Positions 9,001-16,462 of a DNA stretch of 34,584 bases are shown one piece after another. Every line of letters starts with the position of its first letter. Within the stretch, counting starts at the first letter, position 1. The notes under the pieces were generated by a model, which saw only the letters and a program-made list of their open reading frames with translations, had not been told where the DNA came from and searched no databases. A program made the translations under genes and the position numbers. The DNA comes from Pseudomonas gingeri (GTDB taxonomy: Bacteria > Pseudomonadota > Gammaproteobacteria > Pseudomonadales > Pseudomonadaceae). Where the stretch lies: the NCBI RefSeq assembly GCF_013385425.1, contig NZ_JACAQA010000044.1:1-34584 (forward strand), written 5' to 3'.

Positions 9001-9207
9001 GAAACGCTTGAGGAAGCCGGCGCCCGACTGTTTGTTCAACCGCTCCTGGCTACTGGTGATGAGGCGCGAGGCATCCAGGGCCAGTTGCTGGGTCAAGGCA
9101 GCATTGGCTTTGTGGCGGTTGACGAGGGTGGTTACTACCTCTAGCTCGGGCCCTTGCAGCGGCTCGTGGAAAATCTGCTCTTGTAGCTCTGTCGTTGTCT
9201 CGCTCAT
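6013..9207 (-). CDS. Large protein with helical N-terminus and propeller-like C-terminus, RdcB-like (tentative)
   Basis: The 1064-residue protein has no signal peptide. Residues about 1-250 are charged and helical (HYLKQLQQQNLINAQSIAVI; TRDFLEIAIDRINNRLKAVE), the middle is alpha-rich, and the last third carries repeated blade-like phrases: FYRSEDGVKWQAV, FYYSRDALNWERS, LLTSQKGYDWKRQ and RIHVSHDGQVF. Such S-x-D/G-x-x-W repeats occur in BNR/sialidase-type beta-propellers. The N-terminal wording recalls the long proteins labelled in databases as diguanylate cyclase regulator RdcB family; this is from memory and unverified. It is the last gene of a tight operon, 10 bp after the 471-residue gene, under a WYL regulator. 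Confidence 0.7.
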   Translation of the reverse strand: MSETTTELQEQIFHEPLQGPELEVVTTLVNRHKANAALTQQLALDASRLITSSQERLNKQSGAGFLKRFASSLTGKTSENQLLNQADTLQMQKYAWHYLKQLQQQNLINAQSIAVIRNNLGTMNDYIIETRDFLEIAIDRINNRLKAVENSASFHSWSLNIEANKRRFKSIPGNLLILHLTYDFMRAHRDIELTERDVNHLVVTLEKLGVNCDDEVELLGFIIEVIDQIEVFGIDRYRSMIELSVNEDHVLDSHFIQKNISGLGFNALYFLSEEYEKIIDLTDDELCNSDAAREKIISRLFGNEFGGLRTSYGVRELIGEVIGGSLVALDIYKEQNGFNVSADASLDEEQTETLSLTSDLPDIKAHSFLDKADDEARRTYLRLFALCFDNAASLDGAGQEFLGQLAEYSGCPEVVSQILGIADNPLKEREHLPALQTLLNDDDKAYTWLIDAFFLLTLCHKKIENPRIMRILIALKPSSFKESLSLILALLNGSDEAALVKAAAGLAKLTQGWKNIVRYRALRFEQSWISMEKQLYAVSIEASDMSMDLMNATSKASDWSSFMGSFDDGFLGKMATAAGGAAYTIGRKSVLSSLNDMRRKAQDLIATNAPALSSANRVIVQWGIPRIEFDNEISWSDYDLDNSAENDDWYHQLNDCERQIDRTLMAFSNACSDADDQLGYFRKGDFDSSVVLAKIRKQEEREQQNLLEALEKQSVTFEHDGKRHLFAIDWQDMENPPCDPEEIRHIKTDGKVWLIVDNDEQFYRSEDGVKWQAVRPNVDDERIWIRRLDVIDGTWVLMVGSEAFYYSRDALNWERSQYPDVSDNYAFSATEDLILFNGQWLWRFTERTEFEYTDKGFLFDSTKTSNYNKPLLFSAAGPGAAWGRWEGRLNLSEGEEVEYLRTIPGTSCLLAFCRYSSFYTIVKKKTNTSSSVMYYAQGKGWRNCTWPEDDLSFYDPVLTAMGGTLMCFSWSNLLTSQKGYDWKRQSDALNIETCYHLKGLSLFPSRNDNQRIHVSHDGQVFKEIMLEEGSWKYFAANDQGALCIYAPDSHETYLRVGTFVRQVE

Positions 9208-9217
9208 GATTCCAGCC

Positions 9218-10633
9218 TTAAAGGGTGTTGATCTTGTTTCTCAGTCGTTTGCTTTGCGCTTCCAAGGTCTTGACCTGAGCGGCGAAGTGTTTTTCCGACA
9301 GATACAGTCCCTTGTGAAAGTCGCCGTAGAACTGTTGCGAGACCTGCAGGTATTCCAGGGCTTCATGAACGGCGACGCCGTTGCTGACCACGCGCTCCGT
9401 GGCAACCAAGGTCAGCTGGAAGCTCTTCTCGATGTGATTGTCCACTGCAATGTTCATCGCCAGTGTCGTGATCAGGCCGCCCACGATGCTGCCTACCAGC
9501 GCGCCGGCGGGACCGCCTAGGGCACCAATCGCTGCACCCACCGAGGCACCGCCCACACCGGCGCCGGTCAGCAGCAAACCCTTTCCAGTGCGGGTTTCCA
9601 GTTCTTCGGCGGTGATCCTGCCGGCGGCGAACAACACCAGGTTCTGCACCACGTCCACCGCGCAGACCGCCGCCCCGGCAATGCCGCCATTGGCGAAGGT
9701 ACGTTTGAACATCGAGCCGGCGAAAAGGCCGGGCATCGAGCGGGCGGCGATGCTGACACTTGCGGAGGCCACACCAGCCTTTAGCGCGCTGTCGCCGGCG
9801 GCGATGGCCGTGTTTTGCAGGATCAGCACGGTGGCCCGTTCGGCGGTGATCTCGCCATCCCTGACCTGACGGATGTACTGAAAAGTATTGATGCTGCCGG
9901 CGATGACTGTGGTTACGATGGCCGCCGACCCTGCCGCACGCATGCTTTGCTGGAAGGTCGCCTTGTTCTGGTAGCCCGTCTGCATCTTCTCATGCAGCTC
10001 TTTGCCGGAGGTCGATCCCGCGCCGACGTGCTCAGCATCGCGCTTGCTCAACCCTGTGGACTGAACGCCCTCGGCGTCGAGGCGGCCAGCGGCCTTGTCA
10101 TGAACTTTCTCGGCGGCCCGGGCGACCTCGGGGCGGGTGTCCCGGTTTTTCAGCATGTCCTTGTGAGCGGACAGCTTGATGCCTTCAATCTGGTCGGACG
10201 GCCCGAGGAACACGTCGGCGTTCTCGTAACGGTGAACCCCGTCCTTGCTTGAGCGAAACGCCTTCTGCGTGGCATCGGCGTTCTTGAAGTATTTCAGCTG
10301 TGCGCCCTGCAGTTGGGTATCGCCTTTCATGATGACGATGTCGTGCGTCATGTCGTTCTTCACCAGCGGTGTTTTAGCGAAGTTATCGGTGAAGGCCCGG
10401 ACATCCTTGTCCTTGAGGATAGCGTCTAGGTTGAACGACTCGGCATGCCAGGTTTCCGCCGCGAACCCGCCCTTAATCGCTTTGTTCTGGGCAGTGGAAG
10501 CAATCTTGACCATGATGTCGTTGGCCTGGCTGATCTCGCCGACCATACGGCCCATCTTTTCCGAGGCCTGGGTGGGCCAGATCGGGCACAGGCTAACCGA
10601 ATGGCTGATGAGTTTGTTTTCCTGCTTATCCAT
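9218..10633 (-). CDS. Glycine-rich membrane protein with possible nuclease-like N-terminal domain
   Basis: The 471-residue protein has two halves. The first 180 residues include ASTAQNKAIKGGFAAETWHA, FNLDAIL and DIVIMKGDTQLQGAQLKYFK. Here Glu60, Asp98 and Gln112-x-Lys114 could be the core of a PD-(D/E)XK-like nuclease fold, in the Glu...Asp...QxK form; this is inference only. The second half has hydrophobic segments (SAAIVTTVIAGSI) and a long Gly/Ala zipper (LLTGAGVGGASVGAAIGALG; GALVGSIVGGLITTLAM), typical of membrane-inserting proteins, and ends in a charged helix. It lies 9 bp after the WYL gene and 10 bp before the 1064-residue gene, so it is certainly co-transcribed. GAGG precedes the ATG. 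Confidence 0.65.
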   Translation of the reverse strand: MDKQENKLISHSVSLCPIWPTQASEKMGRMVGEISQANDIMVKIASTAQNKAIKGGFAAETWHAESFNLDAILKDKDVRAFTDNFAKTPLVKNDMTHDIVIMKGDTQLQGAQLKYFKNADATQKAFRSSKDGVHRYENADVFLGPSDQIEGIKLSAHKDMLKNRDTRPEVARAAEKVHDKAAGRLDAEGVQSTGLSKRDAEHVGAGSTSGKELHEKMQTGYQNKATFQQSMRAAGSAAIVTTVIAGSINTFQYIRQVRDGEITAERATVLILQNTAIAAGDSALKAGVASASVSIAARSMPGLFAGSMFKRTFANGGIAGAAVCAVDVVQNLVLFAAGRITAEELETRTGKGLLLTGAGVGGASVGAAIGALGGPAGALVGSIVGGLITTLAMNIAVDNHIEKSFQLTLVATERVVSNGVAVHEALEYLQVSQQFYGDFHKGLYLSEKHFAAQVKTLEAQSKRLRNKINTL

Positions 10634-10642
10634 GAGAAAGCC

Positions 10643-11719
10643 TCAGACGTTGTGCTGAACGACGGCAGTGCCGACGCTGGAATGGGTAGAGGCGGCAGCG
10701 ACAAGCGCGTCCTCGTTCAGATAGAACTGTTGCATTGATTTCAGGCGCTGACGGATCTCGTCGACCCAGACCTGGGGTGCATGGACACGAATGTTCTCGT
10801 TGAGGCCGAAGATCCACCATAGGGTCTCGCGGTCCAGCGGGACCCTGGCGCACAAGCGTTTCCAGGCCTGGTCGGGGAGCTCCTCCAGGGATTGCTCGTC
10901 ACTGAGTGGCGTCTCGCTCAGTAACTCGGCAATTTGGGGATGGATGTCCGCGACCAACTCAACGCACTCATCGCCCTGGCGTTGGCTGAAGCGCCCTCTG
11001 GCGATGTAGTCGTCGATGTTGAAGTCGGATTGCTCCCTGGCCTCGGTTTCCAGCATGTGGATCGACTGGATCCGGTGCAGGGCAAACTGGCGCAAGTCGT
11101 CGTAACCGTCCACCGATGCGAGCAAGTAACTAATGGCATGCCGGGAGACGAGCCCGACCGGGTGCAGAACCAGATGCTTTACACCACCTTTGCTGCGGCT
11201 GCGGTAGGCGACTTCGATCTGTCGACGTTCTAACAGGCTCCCCGAGACCGCTCGCCAGACCTCCAGAGCGATCGCCGCTGGCAGGAGAGTCTTGCCGTTG
11301 GGGATCGCACGGACGCGACGCGCCCAGTCCGCCAAGCCGTTGTGGCCCACATCACCGAGGAAATTCCGGGCTCGGCGAAACTGCGGGCCGAGCTGGTCGA
11401 GAACGGTCTGTGGCAGCAGTGTTGCCAGATGGCTTTCGGACAGGCAGAGGGCGAGCGCGGTCGGCGCGTCCATGTCCTCCAGCCTCAGCGGTGCGTCTCG
11501 GGTGAAGCTCCAGCGGAAGGGTGATTCACTCTCGTCACATAGCAACGAGAACGGCAGGGAGAGCCGATTGAGGTCGCGCTGGATAGAGCGCAGCGTGACG
11601 GAAAAACCCTTGTCATGCAGCTTCTCCAGCAGTGTGGTGCTGGCTATACGCTGCGGCTCGGCAGGAATTAGGCGCAGCAGGGCGAACAGCCTGAGCAGCG
11701 TATCCTTCGCTTGAGACAT
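10643..11719 (-). CDS. WYL-domain regulator with DeoR-type helix-turn-helix
   Basis: An N-terminal winged helix-turn-helix (TTLLEKLHDKGFSVTLRSIQRDL) is followed by a WYL core (VEVAYRSR-like IEVAYRSRSKGG, then HPVGLVSRHAISYLLASVDG, then FALHRIQSI) and a C-terminal WCX-type region. WYL proteins sense small ligands, often nucleotides or nucleic acids, and frequently control defence genes. The start at 11719 (MSQAKDTLLRL) has an AAGG site 8 nt upstream; the in-frame ATG at 11740 has none, so the shorter form of 358 residues is preferred. It is the first gene of the three-gene operon ending at 6013 and probably its regulator. Confidence 0.8.
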   Translation of the reverse strand: MSQAKDTLLRLFALLRLIPAEPQRIASTTLLEKLHDKGFSVTLRSIQRDLNRLSLPFSLLCDESESPFRWSFTRDAPLRLEDMDAPTALALCLSESHLATLLPQTVLDQLGPQFRRARNFLGDVGHNGLADWARRVRAIPNGKTLLPAAIALEVWRAVSGSLLERRQIEVAYRSRSKGGVKHLVLHPVGLVSRHAISYLLASVDGYDDLRQFALHRIQSIHMLETEAREQSDFNIDDYIARGRFSQRQGDECVELVADIHPQIAELLSETPLSDEQSLEELPDQAWKRLCARVPLDRETLWWIFGLNENIRVHAPQVWVDEIRQRLKSMQQFYLNEDALVAAASTHSSVGTAVVQHNV

Positions 11720-11843
11720 GGAGACTACCTTGTTGTGCATCAGTCGCTGACGCCAGATTGGCCACGATGCTAATAAAAATAATGGCGCAGTGCTACTTCT
11801 CTAGCGTCGCACATGACTAAAGTCAGATGGGCACGCAACCCGT

Positions 11844-11963
11844 TCAGTGGCCTTCGGGCGCGTGGGTTTCCTTGTAATGCTTCAAATCTTGGTATTCGCG
11901 GTATAGCTCACAGGCCTTCTTCAGCACTACAACACAACCGATGGCAGCAAGTAGGTTCTTCAT
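11844..11963 (-). CDS. 39-residue small protein
   Basis: Reading the minus strand from ATG 11963 gives MKNLLAAIGCVVVLKKACEL, then YREYQDLKHYKETHAPEGH and a stop. The first 15 residues are hydrophobic, followed by a charged amphipathic tail, so it should be a small single-span or peripheral membrane protein. A good AGGAG site lies 8 nt before the start, the main reason for calling it. It sits in the otherwise gene-free stretch 11720-12093, upstream of and in line with the WYL operon, about 120 bp from it. Function is unknown. Confidence 0.6.
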   Translation of the reverse strand: MKNLLAAIGCVVVLKKACELYREYQDLKHYKETHAPEGH

Positions 11964-12093
11964 GACAGCGGGCTCCTGGTGTTTTTTTGCATTTTGTTAT
12001 GGGGGGGCGACAAATCATGTCGTCGCGTAGAGCTATCCAAGGTCATGGCCGACTCTCGCTGACAAATAGCTCGGCCGCTCTGAGGAGGCACTG

Positions 12094-12660
12094 ATGGATG
12101 GCACTGCGGTCAGCCTGAGTGAACAGAGCATCTTACTTGTGCTCGCCGCCAGTGATCATCAAGCGCTCCGTGATCTCCAGCTCACCCAAGATGTCCGCTG
12201 CTCGTCCTCCATACCTGCCAGCGCGTCGGTCATATGTTGGTTCGAAGAGTCGACGAAAAAGGCGAGACTGCTGCCCGTGATAGAAGGCGCAATCATCAAG
12301 GTGAACGCCCGCGCCATGCTGAAACATTCAGACGTCAGTAGAACGATTTTGAGCCAATGCAACAATTTCTTAGCGCTGCGGCTTACCAACGATGTAGACC
12401 AAAACGTTATCAAGCGCCTAATGCCAGACTCGTTAGCAGGCTTGACTAGCGTCCTTCCGTTACTAGATACAGGCGAAGCTTTAATGCGAGGGGACGCAGT
12501 ACTCCTACCATCACGCATCAAATTGGACCTCCCCAGCATCACACCTGACAGCGCAACCCGTGATTTCTGGAAAGACTGGGGTTCTCAAGCACCTGATATC
12601 GAAGCGCTGGCAAATGCCGTTGAATCGTTGAGAAGTCAGACTAAAAACGTGGATGGTTAA
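12094..12660 (+). pseudogene. C-terminal remnant of a HerA-like ATPase
   Basis: From about residue 80 the sequence reads DVSRTILSQCNNFLALRLTN, then DQNVIKRLMPDS, then LPLLDTGEALMRGDAVLLPS, then SATRDFWKDWG. This is the C-terminal part of HerA/DUF87-type hexameric DNA-translocating ATPases, where it normally follows an SQRPS motif; such ATPases pair with SIR2 or nuclease partners in defence systems. The Walker motifs and about 400 residues are missing, and the first 80 residues are not recognisable. A strong GAGGAGG lies 5 nt before ATG 12094, so a 188-residue fusion may still be translated. It is probably inactive as a helicase. Confidence 0.65.
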
Positions 12661-12699
12661 CCTAGCAGTGCATCTCGCATAGCAAGAGTGGGGGGATAA

Positions 12700-12727
12700 A
12701 TGGGGGGACAAAAACACAGCCCCCCAT
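12700..12727. terminator. Hairpin between convergent genes
   Basis: ATGGGGGG (12700-12707) pairs with CCCCCCAT (12720-12727) around a 12-nt A-rich loop, just after the HerA remnant. No T-run follows, so it could be a weak terminator or part of an old island junction. The rest of 12728-12875 shows no gene. Confidence 0.35.
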
Positions 12728-12875
12728 AAAACCTAGTAAAATAAGGTAATAACCAACAAATAACGCCGCCCACAAGCCGGCTTTTTAATGCCTGTTTGAA
12801 AAGTGTCTTTATCTTTTTAATCCGCTGAAAGCTGGCAGGATCAAAGATTTCGGATCTGGTCAGCTCTGTGGTCCC

Positions 12876-12914
12876 CGCGGAATGTGTGCAGCAGCCTGCT
12901 GCACACATTCCGCG
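12876..12914. repeat. Perfect 19-bp-arm palindrome
   Basis: CGCGGAATGTGTGCAGCAG (12876-12894), one C, then its exact reverse complement (12896-12914). Perfect symmetry of this length is rare by chance. It lies 34 bp beyond the stop of the minus-strand propeller gene. As RNA it would form a very stable hairpin with no loop to speak of and no T-tract; as DNA it could be a binding or recombination site or a cruciform. Confidence 0.7.
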
Positions 12915-12947
12915 CCCGGTCATGCAGCGCCAAAAGCACTTGTCCTG

Positions 12948-14030
12948 CTAGCTGCCCGGCGCGAACACCGCCACGCAACCATTACAGCCTCCGTCCTTCG
13001 CACTGAGCGGCAGGAAGACGTGGTTATTTTTCTCGCTGACCGCGACCGAATGCGGATTGCCGCCGGGCAGCTTTATGCGTTGGACGATCGTATTGGATTT
13101 TGCGTCGATAACACCGAGCTCCGGGCCGTCCGGCATGCCGCGCGAAGCGGTGTAATACTGCTTGAGCTTCGGATTGTAGGTGACCATGTCGGCGGAACCG
13201 AGGCCTGGAATGACCTTGACCACCGAACCGTCGGTCTTCATCACGACGAATACCGGCGGCAGACCGCTGCCCTTGCCGCCAGCGTCGCAACCTAACAGCA
13301 GGTTTGCACCTGGTCCTTGCACCAGGCCGTTGGGATGGCAGTCATTGACTGGCAGCAATTTCTCGAGCTTGCCGCTGGCCGGGTTGATGACCGCGACGGC
13401 ACCCTTGGCCTTATCCTTCTTCAACTCTGGAATCGAAACATAGAACCTTTTTGTCACCGCATCGTAGACGGGCTGCTCGATCCCGTCCGTGGCGTCCTCA
13501 AGGGAAATCCTGGCCATGATTTTGTGTTCGGGCCTGGTCGAAATCAGCGTCAGGAACGGCGGCTCGTCGGCATTGTTGGCGACAAGCACAACGTGGGCCT
13601 TCGGATCGTAGGCCATCTCGTCAACCCGGAATTTTCCGCCGGTGGAAAGGCTATCCGTGACTTTTTTCGTCTTGAGGTCGATGACCTTCACAGTGCTGTC
13701 GCCGTCGCTGGCCCACACCTCGCCACCAACCACGACGACGCCGTTCGGGCCGGACACACTACTGGTCTTTAATTGTCCTGCGAATCCGCCGGGCAACCGG
13801 TCGACCATCTTGCCGCTGGCGCCATCGAACACGTCGATAGCCTTGTTGCTTCTATCGGCCAGATAATAACGGTTGGTCGCCTGATCGACATAGCTGATGT
13901 CGAAGCCGTTGAGAGGCTCGCCTGGAACCGCCAATGTGCCGATCTGTTTCAGTTCAGCCGCGCTGACCGAAGCAGCGAGACTCAATCCCAATATTGCAGT
14001 CGCGCAACCCAACAATTTTCGCGGCATCAT
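12948..14030 (-). CDS. Secreted YncE/SMP-30-like beta-propeller protein
   Basis: A signal peptide covers about residues 1-24 (LLGCATAILGLSLAASVSAA), so the mature protein is periplasmic or secreted. The rest is built of blade-like repeats: YYLADRSNKAIDVFDGASGK, GEVWASDGDSTVKVIDLKTK, RFYVSIPELKK, GAVAVINPASGKLEKLLP and PELGVIDAKSNTIVQRI. These resemble YncE, cytochrome d1-like and SMP-30-type beta-propellers. The end has a CNGC motif, perhaps a disulphide. The family's ligands vary, so no substrate can be given. AGGAG lies 7 nt before the ATG. It stands alone between the HerA remnant and the toxin/immunity pair. Confidence 0.7.
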   Translation of the reverse strand: MMPRKLLGCATAILGLSLAASVSAAELKQIGTLAVPGEPLNGFDISYVDQATNRYYLADRSNKAIDVFDGASGKMVDRLPGGFAGQLKTSSVSGPNGVVVVGGEVWASDGDSTVKVIDLKTKKVTDSLSTGGKFRVDEMAYDPKAHVVLVANNADEPPFLTLISTRPEHKIMARISLEDATDGIEQPVYDAVTKRFYVSIPELKKDKAKGAVAVINPASGKLEKLLPVNDCHPNGLVQGPGANLLLGCDAGGKGSGLPPVFVVMKTDGSVVKVIPGLGSADMVTYNPKLKQYYTASRGMPDGPELGVIDAKSNTIVQRIKLPGGNPHSVAVSEKNNHVFLPLSAKDGGCNGCVAVFAPGS

Positions 14031-14284
14031 GTGTTTTCTCCTGAAAGTCTTCGGGTACTGTTGTTTTTATTCGCATCCATAAACCACCCCGACCCACTAG
14101 GGCGCCTGACTTTTCACATTCATTCAGAGATACACGGTCCTGACAGTAACTATTCCGCCTATGGCACTTTGACCTCAGAACAGATGCCGACCCACCAGAC
14201 AACCTCGACCGCCGAGTCAATCTCGGTTATCCGTATTCATAGTGTCAACATTTGAAGTGCACATGAGTGCAGATGATGTGCTTT

Positions 14285-14734
14285 TTAGGAAATGTTCCCA
14301 CTTGTGCCACCTGCGACACTCAGCCCCTGCACCAACCCTAGCGCCTGAGTAATTTCCGGTCTGTCGCTCCAAAGTGTCCAGCAGGTACTATCGAATGCTT
14401 CAATAGCTAAAACATAAGTCTCTGGCACTATTTCGAAGCCAGAGGGTTTAATAATTTCAGCGACCGTATTGACTGCGACCACAAGACAGTTGAACGTTTG
14501 CTCCATCGATTGTGAGAACTCAAGCAATTGCCCCCACGTCATGATGTCTCCTCTCTCCTGAGAGAGTAGAAAAGCCTCATACTCATCCATAGAAAGGCCA
14601 TCAGGTGCACAACCCACACCTTGAAACTCGAGAACCGACCACACCCAATCATTATCAGGAATGACCGCCAGCAAATCGCTTAGCAACAGGACTGTTCCAT
14701 CCGCCCGGAAAGACGCCAAGGTGACTGAGTTCAT
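14285..14734 (-). CDS. Probable immunity protein for the adjacent toxin
   Basis: The 149-residue protein is acidic with no signal peptide, and includes DNDWVWSVLEFQGVG, SMDEYEAFLLSQERGDIMTW and FDSTCWTLWSDRP. Its ATG overlaps the TGA of the toxin gene by 4 bases (14731-14734), the usual arrangement for a toxin and its cognate immunity gene and a sign of translational coupling. I do not recognise a named immunity family. The role is inferred from position, size and acidity. Confidence 0.6.
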   Translation of the reverse strand: MNSVTLASFRADGTVLLLSDLLAVIPDNDWVWSVLEFQGVGCAPDGLSMDEYEAFLLSQERGDIMTWGQLLEFSQSMEQTFNCLVVAVNTVAEIIKPSGFEIVPETYVLAIEAFDSTCWTLWSDRPEITQALGLVQGLSVAGGTSGNIS

Positions 14735-16302
14735 TGCGGATACTCCAGTGGTCTTGCGGGCCCGTGCTGGGGCGTCCCCCCCGTGGGATTTGGGATGAAA
14801 TCATGCTGATGCGGACTCGTATGCTCTTTGGGGCGTCCGTGATCCGTAAAGTCTATATCTCGCTTGGGCTCCAGTTTGCCATCTTTGTTCAAATGCCACT
14901 CTCTGGCTTGCCTGTATTCATCTTTTCTTCCTCTTCTATTTGCAAGCTGGGTGTGGGGCTCTTCGGCATCGGGAACGGGCCTACCATGCTTGTCGTTTAC
15001 TAATTTCCTATCTGGCCGGTATAAAGTGGCCGGATCAATTTCCTTAGGCCATTCAAGCCTGACAATCTGCGCTCCAGCGCCCTTCCCTTCTGCCCGTCCC
15101 GCCTTTTTGATTCTAGCGTTCTTGAGGCCTTGACCAAGCCGTTTCAGCCCAGAGCCCAGTCGTTGCGTCAATGCCAGGTTACGCATCGACACCGTACCTT
15201 TCGCCGCCAGACCAGCACCACCGCTGTACATGACCAACAGCCCGATCAGCACTATCTCGAAGACCACCGCACCACCGAACTCGGCGATTTCTTCGCGGTT
15301 CTGGGCTTTTACATAGTCAACGGCAAATCGCGCCAGCAGGTCCCGGCTCGGCCCGTCCTCCATCACGAAGCACGCCGTTTCGTAGCTTTCGGCCAGTTGT
15401 TCACGGGTGATCTTGCTTGGGTCGAAGCCCAGCGCCTCAATCAGTTCACGATGCTGCGCCTGGGAAAAGTTGTCGCGAAAGGAAGCGATCCAACTGCCAC
15501 CATTGGAAACGTCGGCGTTCCAGGCGGACACCACGACATTGGAAAAGGTAACGAAGGGATTGATCAGGTCGCCATATTCCTTGGCGCTCTTGACCAATCC
15601 CCAAGCGCCATAAAGCGCGCCCTTGCCAATCGCCAAATGGGTATGGAATGCATTGGTGACAACACCACGCTCATCCTGGATAGCCTGCAACGCCGCCGCT
15701 TCGGCACGCTCTGCTTCGAGAATCGCCTCCAGTGCGGCCTGCACCTCGGCGCGGCTGCGGACCACCAGATCTTCGGTGTCGACCTCCGCCAGCATCTGCG
15801 CCTGATAAGCTCCATCGGGAATACTGCCGACAAACCGACTGTACTCATCCAACCGAGTCCGAATGGGCTCGCCGCTGGCCGGGGTCAGCACGCAAGGCAA
15901 ATCACACCCCAAGCCTTCGCCGTTATCCCAGATGAACTTCAAACCGACATGGCAGGTGCTGGTCGGAATCTGGCGCTCAATGGTCCGCTTTGCCTGGCTG
16001 TAGAAGTCGCCGTTATAAGGCTCTGGAGGCGGCACGCGACGCTCAGTATTACGCGACGGCAAAGGAATGCACGGGCCCGGCGTGGGTGAGTAATTGCCCC
16101 TGGAATCGTAATGGCCCACGGTTAACGAGATCCCTGTTTCAACAGTCGTTCGCTCCTTCGAGAAGGACCGACAAAAACAGAAAATCAGCTGCTCGGCCCA
16201 GTTACCGAAGCTTACGGTCGAGGCCGAAAGGAAGTGACCGCATTGGATGCCAGACAACTCAACGCCATCTGTAGGACCCTGGCCAACAGCCCCCTTCAAC
16301 AA
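14731..16302 (-). CDS. Polymorphic toxin with Ntox24-like C-terminal domain
   Basis: The 523-codon frame has a front part with YNGDFYSQAKRTIERQIPTS, an Ala/Glu helix (about 195-220), and a hydrophobic helix (VVFEIVLIGLLVMYSGGAGL). A basic linker (LKNARIKKAGRAEGK) leads to a histidine-rich end: HTQLANRRGRKDEYRQARE, DIDFTDHGRP, HTSPHQHDF and NPTGGTPQHGP. The end matches my memory of polymorphic toxin type 24 domains, predicted nucleases. No signal peptide is seen, so delivery by a type VI system is plausible. The start is unclear: the frame opens at TTG 16302, while a good AAGGAG lies just before residues TVETGISLTVGHYDS but no standard start codon follows it. Confidence 0.65.
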   Translation of the reverse strand: MLKGAVGQGPTDGVELSGIQCGHFLSASTVSFGNWAEQLIFCFCRSFSKERTTVETGISLTVGHYDSRGNYSPTPGPCIPLPSRNTERRVPPPEPYNGDFYSQAKRTIERQIPTSTCHVGLKFIWDNGEGLGCDLPCVLTPASGEPIRTRLDEYSRFVGSIPDGAYQAQMLAEVDTEDLVVRSRAEVQAALEAILEAERAEAAALQAIQDERGVVTNAFHTHLAIGKGALYGAWGLVKSAKEYGDLINPFVTFSNVVVSAWNADVSNGGSWIASFRDNFSQAQHRELIEALGFDPSKITREQLAESYETACFVMEDGPSRDLLARFAVDYVKAQNREEIAEFGGAVVFEIVLIGLLVMYSGGAGLAAKGTVSMRNLALTQRLGSGLKRLGQGLKNARIKKAGRAEGKGAGAQIVRLEWPKEIDPATLYRPDRKLVNDKHGRPVPDAEEPHTQLANRRGRKDEYRQAREWHLNKDGKLEPKRDIDFTDHGRPKEHTSPHQHDFIPNPTGGTPQHGPARPLEYPQ

Positions 16303-16462
16303 GCAGGCAACCCCACGGAGATCCCGCTACAATCCCGCCGAGTGATTGCCAAGATGCTCGCTCACGTGCCAAGTCCTGCTTTCCAACTCGCGGTGTGCCC
16401 TGGCACCCACCGCCGCCGTCCCGGGCGCCCCCCGGTCGCCGGCTGAACAGGGTTGCCCGAAC

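Noticed and set aside
12700..12727. Attachment site of an integrated island
   Set aside because: No integrase, tRNA end or matching direct repeat was found in the window, so the G/C hairpin alone does not support an att site.
15130..16089. A 319-codon plus-strand frame inside the toxin gene
   Set aside because: It is antisense to recognisable toxin sequence and has the His/Gln/Arg-rich wording of a shadow frame.
16346..16462. N-terminal extension of the diguanylate cyclase to 16346
   Set aside because: The extra 39 residues are Pro/Ala/Cys-rich and unlike the membrane start; MTLLHIPTLLL at 16463 is a much better beginning.
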